Source: Bradyrhizobium macuxiense
GTDB taxonomy: Bacteria; Pseudomonadota; Alphaproteobacteria; Rhizobiales; Xanthobacteraceae
Direction of reading: 5' to 3'
Assembly: GCF_007993935.1 (NCBI RefSeq)
Contig: NZ_VITY01000008.1
Span: forward strand, 248,001-312,000
DNA length: 64,000 bases
The translations under genes were made by a program, and so were the position numbers. Below, piece by piece: positions 8,403 to 17,077 of this stretch; position 1 is the first letter of the stretch, and each line of letters begins with the position of its first letter. The notes beneath the pieces were generated by a model, which worked only from the letters and a program-made list of their open reading frames with translations, was not told the DNA's origin and did no database searches.

Positions 8403-9511
8403 CCCCGCGCCATTCAGGGCTGCAAGCTCGGCGGCTGGCGCTATTGGTGGCCCTCGGTGCGGCACTGCTGCTCGGCAGCCTCGATTGCCGCGCAGACCAG
8501 TCAAAATCCACCAACGAGTTGAAGAGCTTCGCCGCGCCGGCGAGCGCTGCCGCTTCGCTGCTCATTCACGGAACGGCAGATATCGCCGCCATGGCCCCCG
8601 TCATCGAAGGGTTCCAGAAGGAGCACCCGGATATCGAGGTTCAGTACCGCCTCTACGAAACATTGCCGCTTTATCAGGAGGCCGCCGGCCTGCCGAACGA
8701 CAAGTCCGCCGCGGACCTCCTGATCAGTTCGGCGATGGACCTGCAGGTCAAGCTGGCCAATGACGGCCATGTACAACCAGCTGCGATTGCCAAGCGCGGC
8801 CTGCCCAGCTGGGCGGTCTGGCGCGACGAGATCTTTGGCTTCACCGTGGAGCCGGCGGTCATCGTCTACAACAAGGATGTGCTGGATGGCAACGAGGTCC
8901 CGAAGTCGCATCAGGACCTGATCCGGCTTTTGGAACGATCGCCGGAGAGATTCCGCCGCAAGATCGCGACCTACGACATCGGAGTCAGCGGCGTCGGCTA
9001 TCTGTTCGCGACGACCGAGTCGACGCTGTCCGCGAATTTCTGGCGTCTCGCCCATGCACTTGGCGTTGCGAAGGCGAAGCTCTTCTGCTGCACGCAGGAC
9101 ATGCTCGACTCGCTTGGCCGCGGTGACACGCTGATTGCATATGACGTCCTCGGCTCCTATGCGCTCCGGCAGGTGCAACGGCATCCAAACCTCGGCATCG
9201 TGCTGCCTGAAGACTATGTGACGGTCGTGTCCCGGACCATCGTCATCCCGCGGCGGGCGCAACATCCCGCGCTGGCCCGAACCTTCGTGGACTATGTGCT
9301 CTCCGAGGCTGGCCAGGCTGTCGTCGCGGAGGGCTTTGGACTATCGATCGCCGGAGTGGGTACCGATCGCGAGCAGTTGAAGACGCGGTATGTCGCCGAA
9401 AAGCCCGGCCTGCTCAATTTCCCGACGCTCGGCCTTCCTGCACTTGCCTATCTCGATCTCGTCAAGCGCGAGCAGTTCGTAAGGACCTGGCGCCAAATTG
9501 TATCGCCCTAA
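8399..9511 (+). CDS. Periplasmic binding protein (FbpA/AfuA-like, SBP family 1 fold) coupled to the TctDE-like system
   Basis: A 370-residue secreted protein with a signal peptide at about 1-32 (LALLVALGAALLLGSLDCRA). The mature part has the two-lobe type II binding-protein layout. Recognisable stretches are FQKEHPDIEVQYR, DLLISSAMDLQVKLANDG, EPAVIVYNKDVL and VIPRRAQHPALARTFVDYVLS. Its ATG overlaps the kinase stop codon (ATGA at 8399-8402). No ABC permease or ATPase follows it, so a sensory role for the kinase is more likely than transport. That role is inference; the fold assignment is from sequence. Confidence 0.8.
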   Translation: MTPRHSGLQARRLALLVALGAALLLGSLDCRADQSKSTNELKSFAAPASAAASLLIHGTADIAAMAPVIEGFQKEHPDIEVQYRLYETLPLYQEAAGLPNDKSAADLLISSAMDLQVKLANDGHVQPAAIAKRGLPSWAVWRDEIFGFTVEPAVIVYNKDVLDGNEVPKSHQDLIRLLERSPERFRRKIATYDIGVSGVGYLFATTESTLSANFWRLAHALGVAKAKLFCCTQDMLDSLGRGDTLIAYDVLGSYALRQVQRHPNLGIVLPEDYVTVVSRTIVIPRRAQHPALARTFVDYVLSEAGQAVVAEGFGLSIAGVGTDREQLKTRYVAEKPGLLNFPTLGLPALAYLDLVKREQFVRTWRQIVSP

Positions 9512-10476
9512 CTCGCCAGGGCTGGACTCTGCGGCCAGATCAATTCCTGCAACTGCACGAAATCATCGACCCGGTCCGGCCAGCCCGCGATGCAGATGTG
9601 CCGCAGCGGATCGCTGGCGGAGTGCAGCATCATCAGCGCCATCAGCCGCCGCTTCAGCGTGAAATTCACCTCACTGCGCGGGATGCCGAAGCCGTCGAAC
9701 AGGCTGCGCACAAGGCGGGGATGCCCGACGGCCATGAAGGCGCTGGGGCCGAGCAGATCGTACTCGCCCCATCCGGTGCGGACGTCGCCGAAGTCGAACA
9801 GGCCTGCGACATGCCAGCCGTCGGGGCGGCGCGCCAGCAGGAAATTCTCCGGGATGTACTCGCCGGTCAGGATCACCGGCGGCGCGTGCATCGGGATCAA
9901 TTCAGTGGCGTCGCGCAGGAGATCATCGAGCGAGGTGAGGAATTTCGCCGGCAGGCCGAGCCGTTCATGCCGCGCCCGGCACTGCGCGATCTGGGTGCGC
10001 ATGAAGGCCTCCCAGCGCGGCTCGAGCGCCAGCAGACCGCCGGGCGGCACGCGCTGCACCTCGGCGATCACGGCGCCGATCTCGCCGAGCACGCGCTCCC
10101 GCTCGGCCTCCGGCAGTGATGGCCAGACCTCCGAGCCGACAGTGCCAGACAGGCGGGTGATGACGAGATAGGGCCAGCCGTCGCGCTCGCCCTCCGCGAT
10201 AAGATCGGGAATCGGAATGCCGAGCCGTCCGCGCAACTGCGCGAGCGCGCCGCGCTCGGACACGAATTGCGAACGCAGGAATGGCGGGAACAGCTTCAGG
10301 ATCACGCCGCCGTCGAGCCCGACGACGAGATTGGTGCCGGTCGAGAACACATGCGGCGTGCCCCAGGATAGCCCGTGGCCATCGGCAATCTCGCGCACGA
10401 CCGGCAGCCAGCGCGACGTGTCGCCGCGCCAGGCGCGGTAGGTGTCGTAGGTGGAGAGGGGTGGAAGGGATATCAT
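9508..10476 (-). CDS. APH-fold phosphotransferase family protein with altered catalytic loop
   Basis: A 322-residue protein related to aminoglycoside/choline/homoserine kinases. Visible are a nucleotide-binding Lys in GGVILKLFPP, the helix-C Glu in SERGALAQLRGRLG, hinge-like WPYLVITRLSG, and a metal-binding Asp in GLFDFGDVRTG. The Brenner loop, normally HGDxxxxN, reads TGEYIPEN, so the His is Thr and the catalytic Asp is Glu. This may be a distinct subfamily, or an enzyme with weak or no kinase activity. Its stop overlaps the convergent binding-protein stop in the tetranucleotide CTAA at 9508-9511. Substrate unknown. Confidence 0.8.
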   Translation of the reverse strand: MISLPPLSTYDTYRAWRGDTSRWLPVVREIADGHGLSWGTPHVFSTGTNLVVGLDGGVILKLFPPFLRSQFVSERGALAQLRGRLGIPIPDLIAEGERDGWPYLVITRLSGTVGSEVWPSLPEAERERVLGEIGAVIAEVQRVPPGGLLALEPRWEAFMRTQIAQCRARHERLGLPAKFLTSLDDLLRDATELIPMHAPPVILTGEYIPENFLLARRPDGWHVAGLFDFGDVRTGWGEYDLLGPSAFMAVGHPRLVRSLFDGFGIPRSEVNFTLKRRLMALMMLHSASDPLRHICIAGWPDRVDDFVQLQELIWPQSPALAS

Positions 10477-10539
10477 TTCAAAGGAATCTCGTAGCCCAAT
10501 CTATCTCGTCATCCCCGCGCAAAGGCTTGTTCAACTGTC

Positions 10540-10655
10540 GTCCCTGCGAAAGCAGGGACCCATACTCCGCGGCGGATGTTATGAGAGAGACTCGTCGTCC
10601 CAGCGGTACGCAGCTATGAGCTTCGGTGGTTATGGGTCCCTGCTTTCGCAGGGAC
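10540..10655. repeat. Short CCATA-hairpin element (gene-free relative of the GIY-YIG element)
   Basis: The first 25 bases (10540-10564) and the last 25 (10631-10655) are a perfect inverted repeat. Each end is itself a hairpin, CCCTGC-GAAA-GCAGGG, followed inward by the box CCATA. The interior is about 66 bp and has no gene. The ends have the same design as those at 17835-17956 and 25465-25862, with a different but compensating stem sequence. A 22-bp fragment at 10507-10528, just outside, matches the end of another repeat (31407-31428) in inverted orientation. Confidence 0.8.
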
Positions 10656-10744
10656 GGCACCGAATCTGTTGCACAGTCACTGGGTCATACACCCATCCAG
10701 GCTGCTCGACTGCTTCTCCGTCATCTGGGGAGGATGTTTGCCCA

Positions 10745-12088
10745 TCACCGGTCCGGATTGGCGCGCTCGAACTGGCGCAAGAGGCGGTTGCCGCGCTCGA
10801 CGGCGTTGTCCATCGCGGCCTGCGCCGAGCGCTTGCCGGCGAACACCTGCTCGAGCTCCTCCTCGATCACGTCGCGGATCAGGACGAACGAGCCGAGCCG
10901 GATGCCCTTCGAATTGTCGGTCGGCGGCTTCAGCGTGACTTCCTCGATCGAGATCGAGGCGCCGGGATTGCGGTCGTAGAACCCCTGCGTGCGGCTGAGA
11001 TCGAATGCGGCGCGGGTGATCGGCAGGTAGCCGGTGTTCTGATGCCAGGCGGCCTGCACCTCGGGCCGCGACAGATAGGCGAAGAATTTCGCCACCCCGG
11101 CATATTCGGCGCGCGGCCGGTCGCGCAGCACCCACAGCGTGGCGCCGCCGATGATCGAGTTCTGCGGTGCGCCCTGCACGTCGGGATCGTACGGCATCAT
11201 GCCGTAGCCGACCTCGAACTTCGAATTGGCCTTGATGTCGGCGCGGGTGCCCGACGAGCCGATGAAGACGCCGCACTCGCCCTTCTGGAAGCGCGGCTCG
11301 GCCGCCTGGCCGCGGCCGCTATAATCGAAGGTCTTGTCGGCCTGCCATTGCGCGAGCTGCGCGATGTGGCGGATCACCAAGGGGTTGTTGAAGATCAGCT
11401 GCGCGTCGAGCCCGGAAAAGCCGTTGGCCTTGGTCGCGATCGGCAAATTGTGGAAGGCGGAGAAGTTCTCGACATTGATCCAGGACGGCCATGACGTGGT
11501 CACGCCGCACATCGCACCGGCAGCGCGCAGCCGCTTGGCGACGACGCCGAGCTCCGGCCAGGTCTTCGGAGATTCGCTCGGGTCGAGCCCGGCGGAGCGG
11601 AACATATCCTTGTTGTAGTAGAGGATCGGGGTCGAGGCGTTGAACGGGAACGACAGCATGTTGCCGTCGACATCGGCGTAGTAGCCGGCCACCGCGGGCA
11701 GATAGGCCGATGGCGCAAACGCCTCCGATTGATCGCGCATCAGCTCGAACACCGGATAGATCGCGCCGCGCGCCGCCATCATGGTTGCGGTGGCAATCTC
11801 GTTGACCTGAACGATCGCCGGCTGGCTGCGCGAGCGGAAGGCGAAGATCGCCGCGGTCACGGTCTCGGTGTAGTTGCCCTTGTAGGCGGGCACGATCCGG
11901 TAGTCGGATTGCGAGGCGTTGAAGTCGGCGGCGAGCTTCTCGAGCTGCTTGCCGAGCTCGCCCGACATCGCGTGCCACCACATGATATCGGTCGCCGCCT
12001 GCGCTGGTGCCACCAGCAGAAGGGTCACGACGACGAGATGCAGGAACTTCAAGGCGAGCTTCAAGGCAAGCTTCATGGCGGACTTCAC
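10745..12088 (-). CDS. ugpB: sn-Glycerol-3-phosphate ABC transporter substrate-binding protein, UgpB-like
   Basis: A 447-residue periplasmic protein with a signal peptide ending near VAPAQAATD (about residue 32). The mature start WWHAMSGELGKQLEKLAADFN and the central stretches GYYADVDGNMLSFPFNASTPILYYNKDMF and IIGGATLWVLRDRP are characteristic of UgpB among family-1 carbohydrate binding proteins. The GTG at 12088 has GGGAA about 9 bases upstream; an ATG at 12076 is an alternative. No ugpA, ugpE or ugpC lies nearby: downstream are a repeat and the APH-fold gene. It is therefore an orphan here, either a paralogue or separated from its transporter. Confidence 0.85.
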   Translation of the reverse strand: MKSAMKLALKLALKFLHLVVVTLLLVAPAQAATDIMWWHAMSGELGKQLEKLAADFNASQSDYRIVPAYKGNYTETVTAAIFAFRSRSQPAIVQVNEIATATMMAARGAIYPVFELMRDQSEAFAPSAYLPAVAGYYADVDGNMLSFPFNASTPILYYNKDMFRSAGLDPSESPKTWPELGVVAKRLRAAGAMCGVTTSWPSWINVENFSAFHNLPIATKANGFSGLDAQLIFNNPLVIRHIAQLAQWQADKTFDYSGRGQAAEPRFQKGECGVFIGSSGTRADIKANSKFEVGYGMMPYDPDVQGAPQNSIIGGATLWVLRDRPRAEYAGVAKFFAYLSRPEVQAAWHQNTGYLPITRAAFDLSRTQGFYDRNPGASISIEEVTLKPPTDNSKGIRLGSFVLIRDVIEEELEQVFAGKRSAQAAMDNAVERGNRLLRQFERANPDR

Positions 12089-12124
12089 GACGATTCGTTC
12101 CCGAATGCCAACACGCCGTCATAA

Positions 12125-12169
12125 GGCGCTACAACCGCAGATTCAATCGACACCGCTGGTTGCAGCGCC
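12125..12169. promoter_or_regulatory. Inverted repeat in the ugpB / TRAP binding-protein divergent region
   Basis: GGCGCTACAACC at 12125-12136 faces GGTTGCAGCGCC at 12158-12169, with eleven of twelve bases complementary and a 21-base spacer. It lies 37 bp upstream of the ugpB start and about 100 bp before the GTG of the divergent TRAP gene. It could be an operator or a leader hairpin for ugpB. No regulator is identified. Confidence 0.35.
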
Positions 12170-12271
12170 AAATTAACGTTTGGCCGATGGGCGAACCATC
12201 GCCATTCTGCTAGAAAGCGTTGAACCTTTTGCTCCCGCCCTGGACACAAATCACAAGGGGAATTGTAGCCT

Positions 12272-13261
12272 GTGTATCGCCGCGCCGGCCTTTCGCGGAC
12301 AATAACGCTTGCCGTCGCGCTGTTATGGACAGCGGTTTCGGCGAGTGCTTTTGCGCGCGAGTTCCGCACCGCCGACACCCAGAATGAAGACTATCCGACC
12401 GTCCAGGCGCTGAATTACATGGACCGCCTGATCGCCGAACGCACCGGTGGCCTGCACCGCATCGTGGTCTTCCATTCCCGCCAGCTCGGTGAGGAAAAGG
12501 AGACGCTGGAGCAGACCCGGGCCGGTGCCATCGATCTGAACCGGACCAATGTCGCGCTGATCGGGACCATGGTGCCGTCCGTGAACGTGCTGGCGATGCC
12601 GTTCCTGTTTCGATCGCATGAGCACCTGCAGCATGTGCTGGACGGGCCGATCGGCAACGAGATCCTCAATAGTCTCGAGGCCCACGGCTTCGTCGGGCTC
12701 ACCTTCTACGATTCCGGCGGCCGCTCGATCTACAACAGCGTGCGCCCGGTGCGTTCGCTCGACGACCTCAAGGGGTTGCGGCTGCGCGTGCAGCAATCCG
12801 AACAGATGTCGGATATGGTCCGCGCGCTCGGCGCCCAGCCGGTCCAGATGGCCTACGGCCAGGTGCTGACCGGGCTTGCCAACCGGCTGATCGACGGTGC
12901 CGAGAACAACTGGCCGTCCTTCGTCACCACCGGCCACTACAAATATGCCGGCTATTACACCTTGACCCAACACACCGTGAGCCCCGAAGTGCTGGTGATG
13001 TCGCGCAAGGCCTGGGCCAGCCTCTCGCCCGATGAGCAGATCATCTTCCGCGACGCCGCGCAGCGCTCCAGCCTTTACATGCGCGAGAAGTGGCAGGAGC
13101 TCGAGGAGCGCTCGCGCAAGCAGGCGGAGCTCGCGGGCGTCCAGGTCGTCACCGACTTCGACCGCAAGCCGTTCGAGGCGGCGATGGCCGGCATCTATGC
13201 CAAGGCCGAGCGCGATCCGGCGATCGCAGCGCTGATCGAACGCATCCGCAACGTGGAGTGA
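12272..13261 (+). CDS. TRAP-type (DctP family) periplasmic binding protein, probable sensor subunit
   Basis: A 329-residue secreted binding protein with a signal peptide at about 1-28 (cleavage near ASAFAREFR). DctP-family landmarks include FHSRQLGEEKETLEQTRAGAIDLNRTN, VLAMPFLFRSHEHLQHVLDGPIG, the ligand-Arg region LKGLRLRVQQSEQM, and LANRLIDGAENNWPSF. The GTG at 12272 has AAGGGG 12 bases upstream. No TRAP membrane subunits (DctQ/DctM) are encoded here. The next three genes, starting 34 bp downstream, are two kinases and a regulator on the same strand, so this protein probably feeds ligand information to the membrane kinase. That role is inferred from context. Confidence 0.87.
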   Translation: MYRRAGLSRTITLAVALLWTAVSASAFAREFRTADTQNEDYPTVQALNYMDRLIAERTGGLHRIVVFHSRQLGEEKETLEQTRAGAIDLNRTNVALIGTMVPSVNVLAMPFLFRSHEHLQHVLDGPIGNEILNSLEAHGFVGLTFYDSGGRSIYNSVRPVRSLDDLKGLRLRVQQSEQMSDMVRALGAQPVQMAYGQVLTGLANRLIDGAENNWPSFVTTGHYKYAGYYTLTQHTVSPEVLVMSRKAWASLSPDEQIIFRDAAQRSSLYMREKWQELEERSRKQAELAGVQVVTDFDRKPFEAAMAGIYAKAERDPAIAALIERIRNVE

Positions 13262-13295
13262 CCGGATCTTGGACGCACCCCAACAGGACGGGACG

Positions 13296-15362
13296 ATGCG
13301 ACGGCCGGCGGTCCTCGGGCCGCAGGGCCGCTTCCGCATCGTCCAGTTGCTGCGTGCGGTGCCGATCCGCTGGCGCATCCTGTCGATCGCGCTGCTCAAT
13401 TCCGCAGTCGTGATCGTGCTCGCGGTGCTGATCTGGAACGGCTCGAAGGTGCTCGGCTCGGCCTGGGACGATGTCCGCCAGGTGCGGGAATCCGACAAGA
13501 TCCTGGCCAAGCTGGAAAGCGAGACCAGCCGGCTGCAGAACCTGATCCATCGCTACATCAACCAGCCGAGCCCGGACCTGTTCGCGGAAATCCTGCTGCT
13601 GCGCGAGGCCGTGCTCGGCACGCTGACCAACCGCGCCTCGACCGACCCGATGCTGTCCGGCTCGGTCGAGCAGCTCGAACGCGCCACCAGCCGCTTCCTC
13701 GACGGCTTCGGCGAATTGCGCACGGTGCAGACCAAGATCTCCAAGACCTATGACGAGCAGGTGCTGTCACCGACCAGGGACATGGCCGGGCTGTATTCGA
13801 TCATCGAGGGCGCCACCGGCCATCGCGACGCGCTGATCTGGCCGGCGCTCGGCAAGTCGCGCGAGGCGTTCACCTCGCTGCTGGTCGCCGCCAACGCCTA
13901 CTACCTCTCGCTGGCCTCCTCGTCGGCCGAGGAAGCCCGCCGCAACATCGATACGATCGAGAAGACGATCCCCGTCATGACCGATCTGGCCGAGAACGAT
14001 CTGCAGCGCATGGCGCTGGCGCGGCTCAAGGTCAAGACCGCCGAGCTGCGCGACGGCCTCGGCAAGCTCAGCGAGCAGCTCACCAACCGCACCGATTTGC
14101 TTCGCAACTCGATCGACGCCAGCCAGGCCGACGCGATCGGCGCGATCGACGATCTCTCGGTGAAGATGCGCCAGCGCGAGCAGAAGGCGCAGGAGACGTT
14201 CGACAAGACGCTGACGTCGATCTCGCGCCGGGTGCTGTCGATCGCGGTGATCTTCCTCGGCGTCATCATATCCGCCGGCGTGATGATCGCATTGTCGATC
14301 CGGCTGCCGCTGGCGCAGATCATGGCGGCGATGCGCACCATCACCTCGGGCGACCTCGACCGGCCGGTGCAGGGCACGTCGGCCAAGGACGAGGTCGGCG
14401 CGATGGCGCGCGCCGTCGAGGTGTTCCGCGAGAATGCGATCGCCAAGCGCAAGACCGAGGACGAGCTGCGCACCGCCAAGGAGAAGGCCGAGAGCGCGCT
14501 GCTCGAGCTCAACACCGCGCAGCAGAACCTGATCGATGCCGAGCGCCTCGCCGCGCTCGGCGGCCTCGTTGCCGGCGTCGCCCACGAGGTCAACAATCCG
14601 ATCGGCATCAGCCTGACGGTCGCCTCGAGCTTTGCCCGCCGCAGCGAGATGTTCGAGAACGATCTGAAGACCGAGCCGCTGCGCCGCTCCAGGCTCGACG
14701 ACTTCGTGCGCGCCTCGCGTGACGCATCGCAGCAACTGGTCTCGAATCTGCAGCGCGCCGGCGAGCTGATCCAGTCGTTCAAGCAGGTCGCCGTCGATCG
14801 CTCGCATGCCGAGCGCCGCCAGTTCTCTTTAAGCGAATCCACCGACCAGATCGTGGCGAGCCTGCGGCCGGTGCTGAAGAAGGCGGCGATCGCGCTGTCC
14901 GTCGACGTGCCCGACGGGCTCTTGATCGACGGCTATCCGGGCGCCTATGGCCAGATCTTAACCAATCTTTTCCTCAACGCCGTCAATCATGCCTTTGCCG
15001 ACGGCCGCTCCGGCAACATCACGATCTCGGCGCGCGGGCGCGGCGCTGACGATGTCGAGATCATCTTCGCAGACGACGGGGCTGGCATGACGCCGGACGT
15101 GCAGCGACAGGCGTTCGACCCGTTCTTTACGACGCGCCGCAACGAAGGTGGTACGGGCCTCGGCCTCCATATCGTCTATAACCTCGTCACCCAGCAGCTC
15201 GGCGGACGCATGATGCTGGAGTCAAGGGTAGGACAAGGCACCACTTTTCGCATTATCATGCCCAGGATCGCCAAGGGGGCTGCCAAGGGCGAGCCCACGA
15301 TCACTGACGCAGCAGCCGACGGAAGCAGTCAATGGCCGAACAGGACGATGTCCTCCAACTGA
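13296..15362 (+). CDS. Membrane sensor histidine kinase with HAMP domain
   Basis: A kinase of 688 residues. A first membrane helix (about 24-44, ILSIALLNSAVVIVLAVLIW) is followed by a roughly 270-residue, mostly helical periplasmic domain. A second helix is near 312-335 (VLSIAVIFLGVIISAGVMIAL). A HAMP domain and coiled coil come next. The H box is AALGGLVAGVAHEVNNPIGI. The NtrB-like ATPase shows NLFLNAVNHAF, FADDGAGMTPD and GGTGLGLHIVYN. The ATG at 13296 is preferred because AGGACGGG precedes it; a TTG at 13269 in frame is possible. Its 3' end overlaps the next gene by 31 bp. It is the only membrane kinase of the locus and therefore the likely partner of the DctP-like protein. Confidence 0.85.
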   Translation: MRRPAVLGPQGRFRIVQLLRAVPIRWRILSIALLNSAVVIVLAVLIWNGSKVLGSAWDDVRQVRESDKILAKLESETSRLQNLIHRYINQPSPDLFAEILLLREAVLGTLTNRASTDPMLSGSVEQLERATSRFLDGFGELRTVQTKISKTYDEQVLSPTRDMAGLYSIIEGATGHRDALIWPALGKSREAFTSLLVAANAYYLSLASSSAEEARRNIDTIEKTIPVMTDLAENDLQRMALARLKVKTAELRDGLGKLSEQLTNRTDLLRNSIDASQADAIGAIDDLSVKMRQREQKAQETFDKTLTSISRRVLSIAVIFLGVIISAGVMIALSIRLPLAQIMAAMRTITSGDLDRPVQGTSAKDEVGAMARAVEVFRENAIAKRKTEDELRTAKEKAESALLELNTAQQNLIDAERLAALGGLVAGVAHEVNNPIGISLTVASSFARRSEMFENDLKTEPLRRSRLDDFVRASRDASQQLVSNLQRAGELIQSFKQVAVDRSHAERRQFSLSESTDQIVASLRPVLKKAAIALSVDVPDGLLIDGYPGAYGQILTNLFLNAVNHAFADGRSGNITISARGRGADDVEIIFADDGAGMTPDVQRQAFDPFFTTRRNEGGTGLGLHIVYNLVTQQLGGRMMLESRVGQGTTFRIIMPRIAKGAAKGEPTITDAAADGSSQWPNRTMSSN

Positions 15363-17077
15363 TCGACGATACCGAGAGCCCCCCGGAGGACTCGTCGGCC
15401 CGCAAATGGAAGATCGCCGTGATCGACGACGATCACGCCGTCCATGAGGGCACCCGTTTTGCACTGAGCGACTACAACCTGAACGGCGCGACGCTGGAGA
15501 TCCTGTCGGCCTACTCTGCGGCCGAAGGCCGCACGCTGATGCGGGACAATCCCGACATCGCGGCCGTGCTGCTCGACGTCATCATGGAGACCGACGTCGC
15601 CGGCCTCGAGCTCGTCGAATACATCCGCAACGAGATCAAGAACGAGACCGTCCGCATCATCCTGCGCACCGGCCAGCCCGGCCAGGCGCCGGAGCGGCGC
15701 GTCATCGTGCAGTACGACATCAACGACTACAAGGCGAAGACCGAGCTCACCGCAGACAAGCTGTTCACCTCGCTGACCGCGGCGCTGCGCAGCTACCAGC
15801 AGCTCGAGCGCATGGTGCAGACCAGGCGCGGGCTCGAGATCATCATCGACGCCGCCTCGACGCTGTACGACTTCAAGTCGATGCAGCGGCTGGCCGAGGG
15901 CGTGCTGACCCAACTCGCCTCGCTGCTCAATGTCGATTGCGCGGGGATCCTGGTGCTGCGCGACGACGGCAATGCGGCCGCATGCGATTTTTCGGTGCTG
16001 GCCTGCTCGGGCTGCTACAGCCGCTTCATCGGCACCACCTCGTCGAAGGCGCTCGACGCCGACCTGCGGCACATGGTCGAGGAAGCGTTCCAGCGCCGCA
16101 AGAACGAGTTCGCCGACCACCGCAGCGTGCTCTATTCGCGCACCGGCTCTGGCCGCGAGGTCGTGGTGCTGTTGCAGGCCGAGCGCCAGCTGTCCGACAC
16201 AGATCGTGCGCTGGTCGAGATCTTCTCGAGCCGGCTGTCGATCGCGTTCGACAACGTGATCCTGTACCAGCAGCTGCACGAGGCCAACACCCAGCTCGAG
16301 GACCGCGTCGCGCAGCGCACCCGCGCGCTGTCGCAGGCCAACCGGCGGCTGTCGGCGCAATGGCTGAGGCTGCAGCGCGCCAACGGCTTCAAGAACGAGA
16401 TCCTCGGCACCGTTGCCCACGACCTGAAGAATCCGCTCGGCGTGATCCTCGGCCGCACCGAGATGCTGACCGAACTGATCGGCGCCGGCTCGCCGAAGGA
16501 AAACGTCACCTCGCAGGTCGAGCACATCAGGGACGCCACCAAGCGGCTGACCTCGATGGTCGATCACCTGATCTCCGATGCGATGGCGGACGCCTTCGAC
16601 ATCACCATCCGCCGCGAGCCGGTCGACGTCGCGGCCCTCGTCAACGAGGTCACCGAGGCCAATCTGCCCTCGGCCGTCAACAAGCAGCAGAGCATCTCGG
16701 TCTCGGGGCCGCAGCACTTCGTCACGATGTGCGACGCCGACCGGATCCGCGAGGCGATCGACAATCTGGTCAGCAACGCCATCAAATATTCGCCGATCGG
16801 CGGCAAGATCACGGTCACGGTCAGCCACGAGGGCGACGACACGGTGATCCGGATCGCCGACCAGGGCCCCGGCCTCAGCCCGGAGGATCTCGGCCGGCTA
16901 TTCGGCCGGTTCCAGCGGCTGTCGGCCAAGCCGACCGCGGGCGAAAGCTCGACCGGCCTCGGCCTTTCCATCGTCAAGCGTATCATCGACATGCATGGCG
17001 GCCATGTGGCCGCACAGAGCCCGGGCCCCGGACAGGGGTCGACCTTTACGGTTACACTGCCGGCGACAGAGACATGA
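15332..17077 (+). CDS. Soluble hybrid kinase: receiver - DUF3369 - histidine kinase
   Basis: A 581-residue protein without membrane helices. An N-terminal receiver (about 26-150) has the acidic pair in KIAVIDDDHAV, the phospho-acceptor Asp in AVLLDVIMET and Lys in DYKAKTEL. A DUF3369 sensor region (about 165-315) follows, with the Cys-bearing CACSG-like stretch LACSGCYSRFIG. The kinase part has the H box LGTVAHDLKNPLGVILG and the ATPase boxes NLVSNAIKYSP, RIADQGPGLSPEDLG and STGLGLSIVKR. It sits between the membrane kinase and the regulator, overlapping both. It may therefore be an intermediate that integrates a second, cytoplasmic signal. Confidence 0.87.
   Translation: MAEQDDVLQLIDDTESPPEDSSARKWKIAVIDDDHAVHEGTRFALSDYNLNGATLEILSAYSAAEGRTLMRDNPDIAAVLLDVIMETDVAGLELVEYIRNEIKNETVRIILRTGQPGQAPERRVIVQYDINDYKAKTELTADKLFTSLTAALRSYQQLERMVQTRRGLEIIIDAASTLYDFKSMQRLAEGVLTQLASLLNVDCAGILVLRDDGNAAACDFSVLACSGCYSRFIGTTSSKALDADLRHMVEEAFQRRKNEFADHRSVLYSRTGSGREVVVLLQAERQLSDTDRALVEIFSSRLSIAFDNVILYQQLHEANTQLEDRVAQRTRALSQANRRLSAQWLRLQRANGFKNEILGTVAHDLKNPLGVILGRTEMLTELIGAGSPKENVTSQVEHIRDATKRLTSMVDHLISDAMADAFDITIRREPVDVAALVNEVTEANLPSAVNKQQSISVSGPQHFVTMCDADRIREAIDNLVSNAIKYSPIGGKITVTVSHEGDDTVIRIADQGPGLSPEDLGRLFGRFQRLSAKPTAGESSTGLGLSIVKRIIDMHGGHVAAQSPGPGQGSTFTVTLPATET

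Noticed and set aside
10478..10660. Open frame within the hairpin element upstream of the APH-fold gene
   Set aside because: It consists almost wholly of the palindromic repeat read as protein. The same words (LRKQGP, LLSQGR) arise from each arm.
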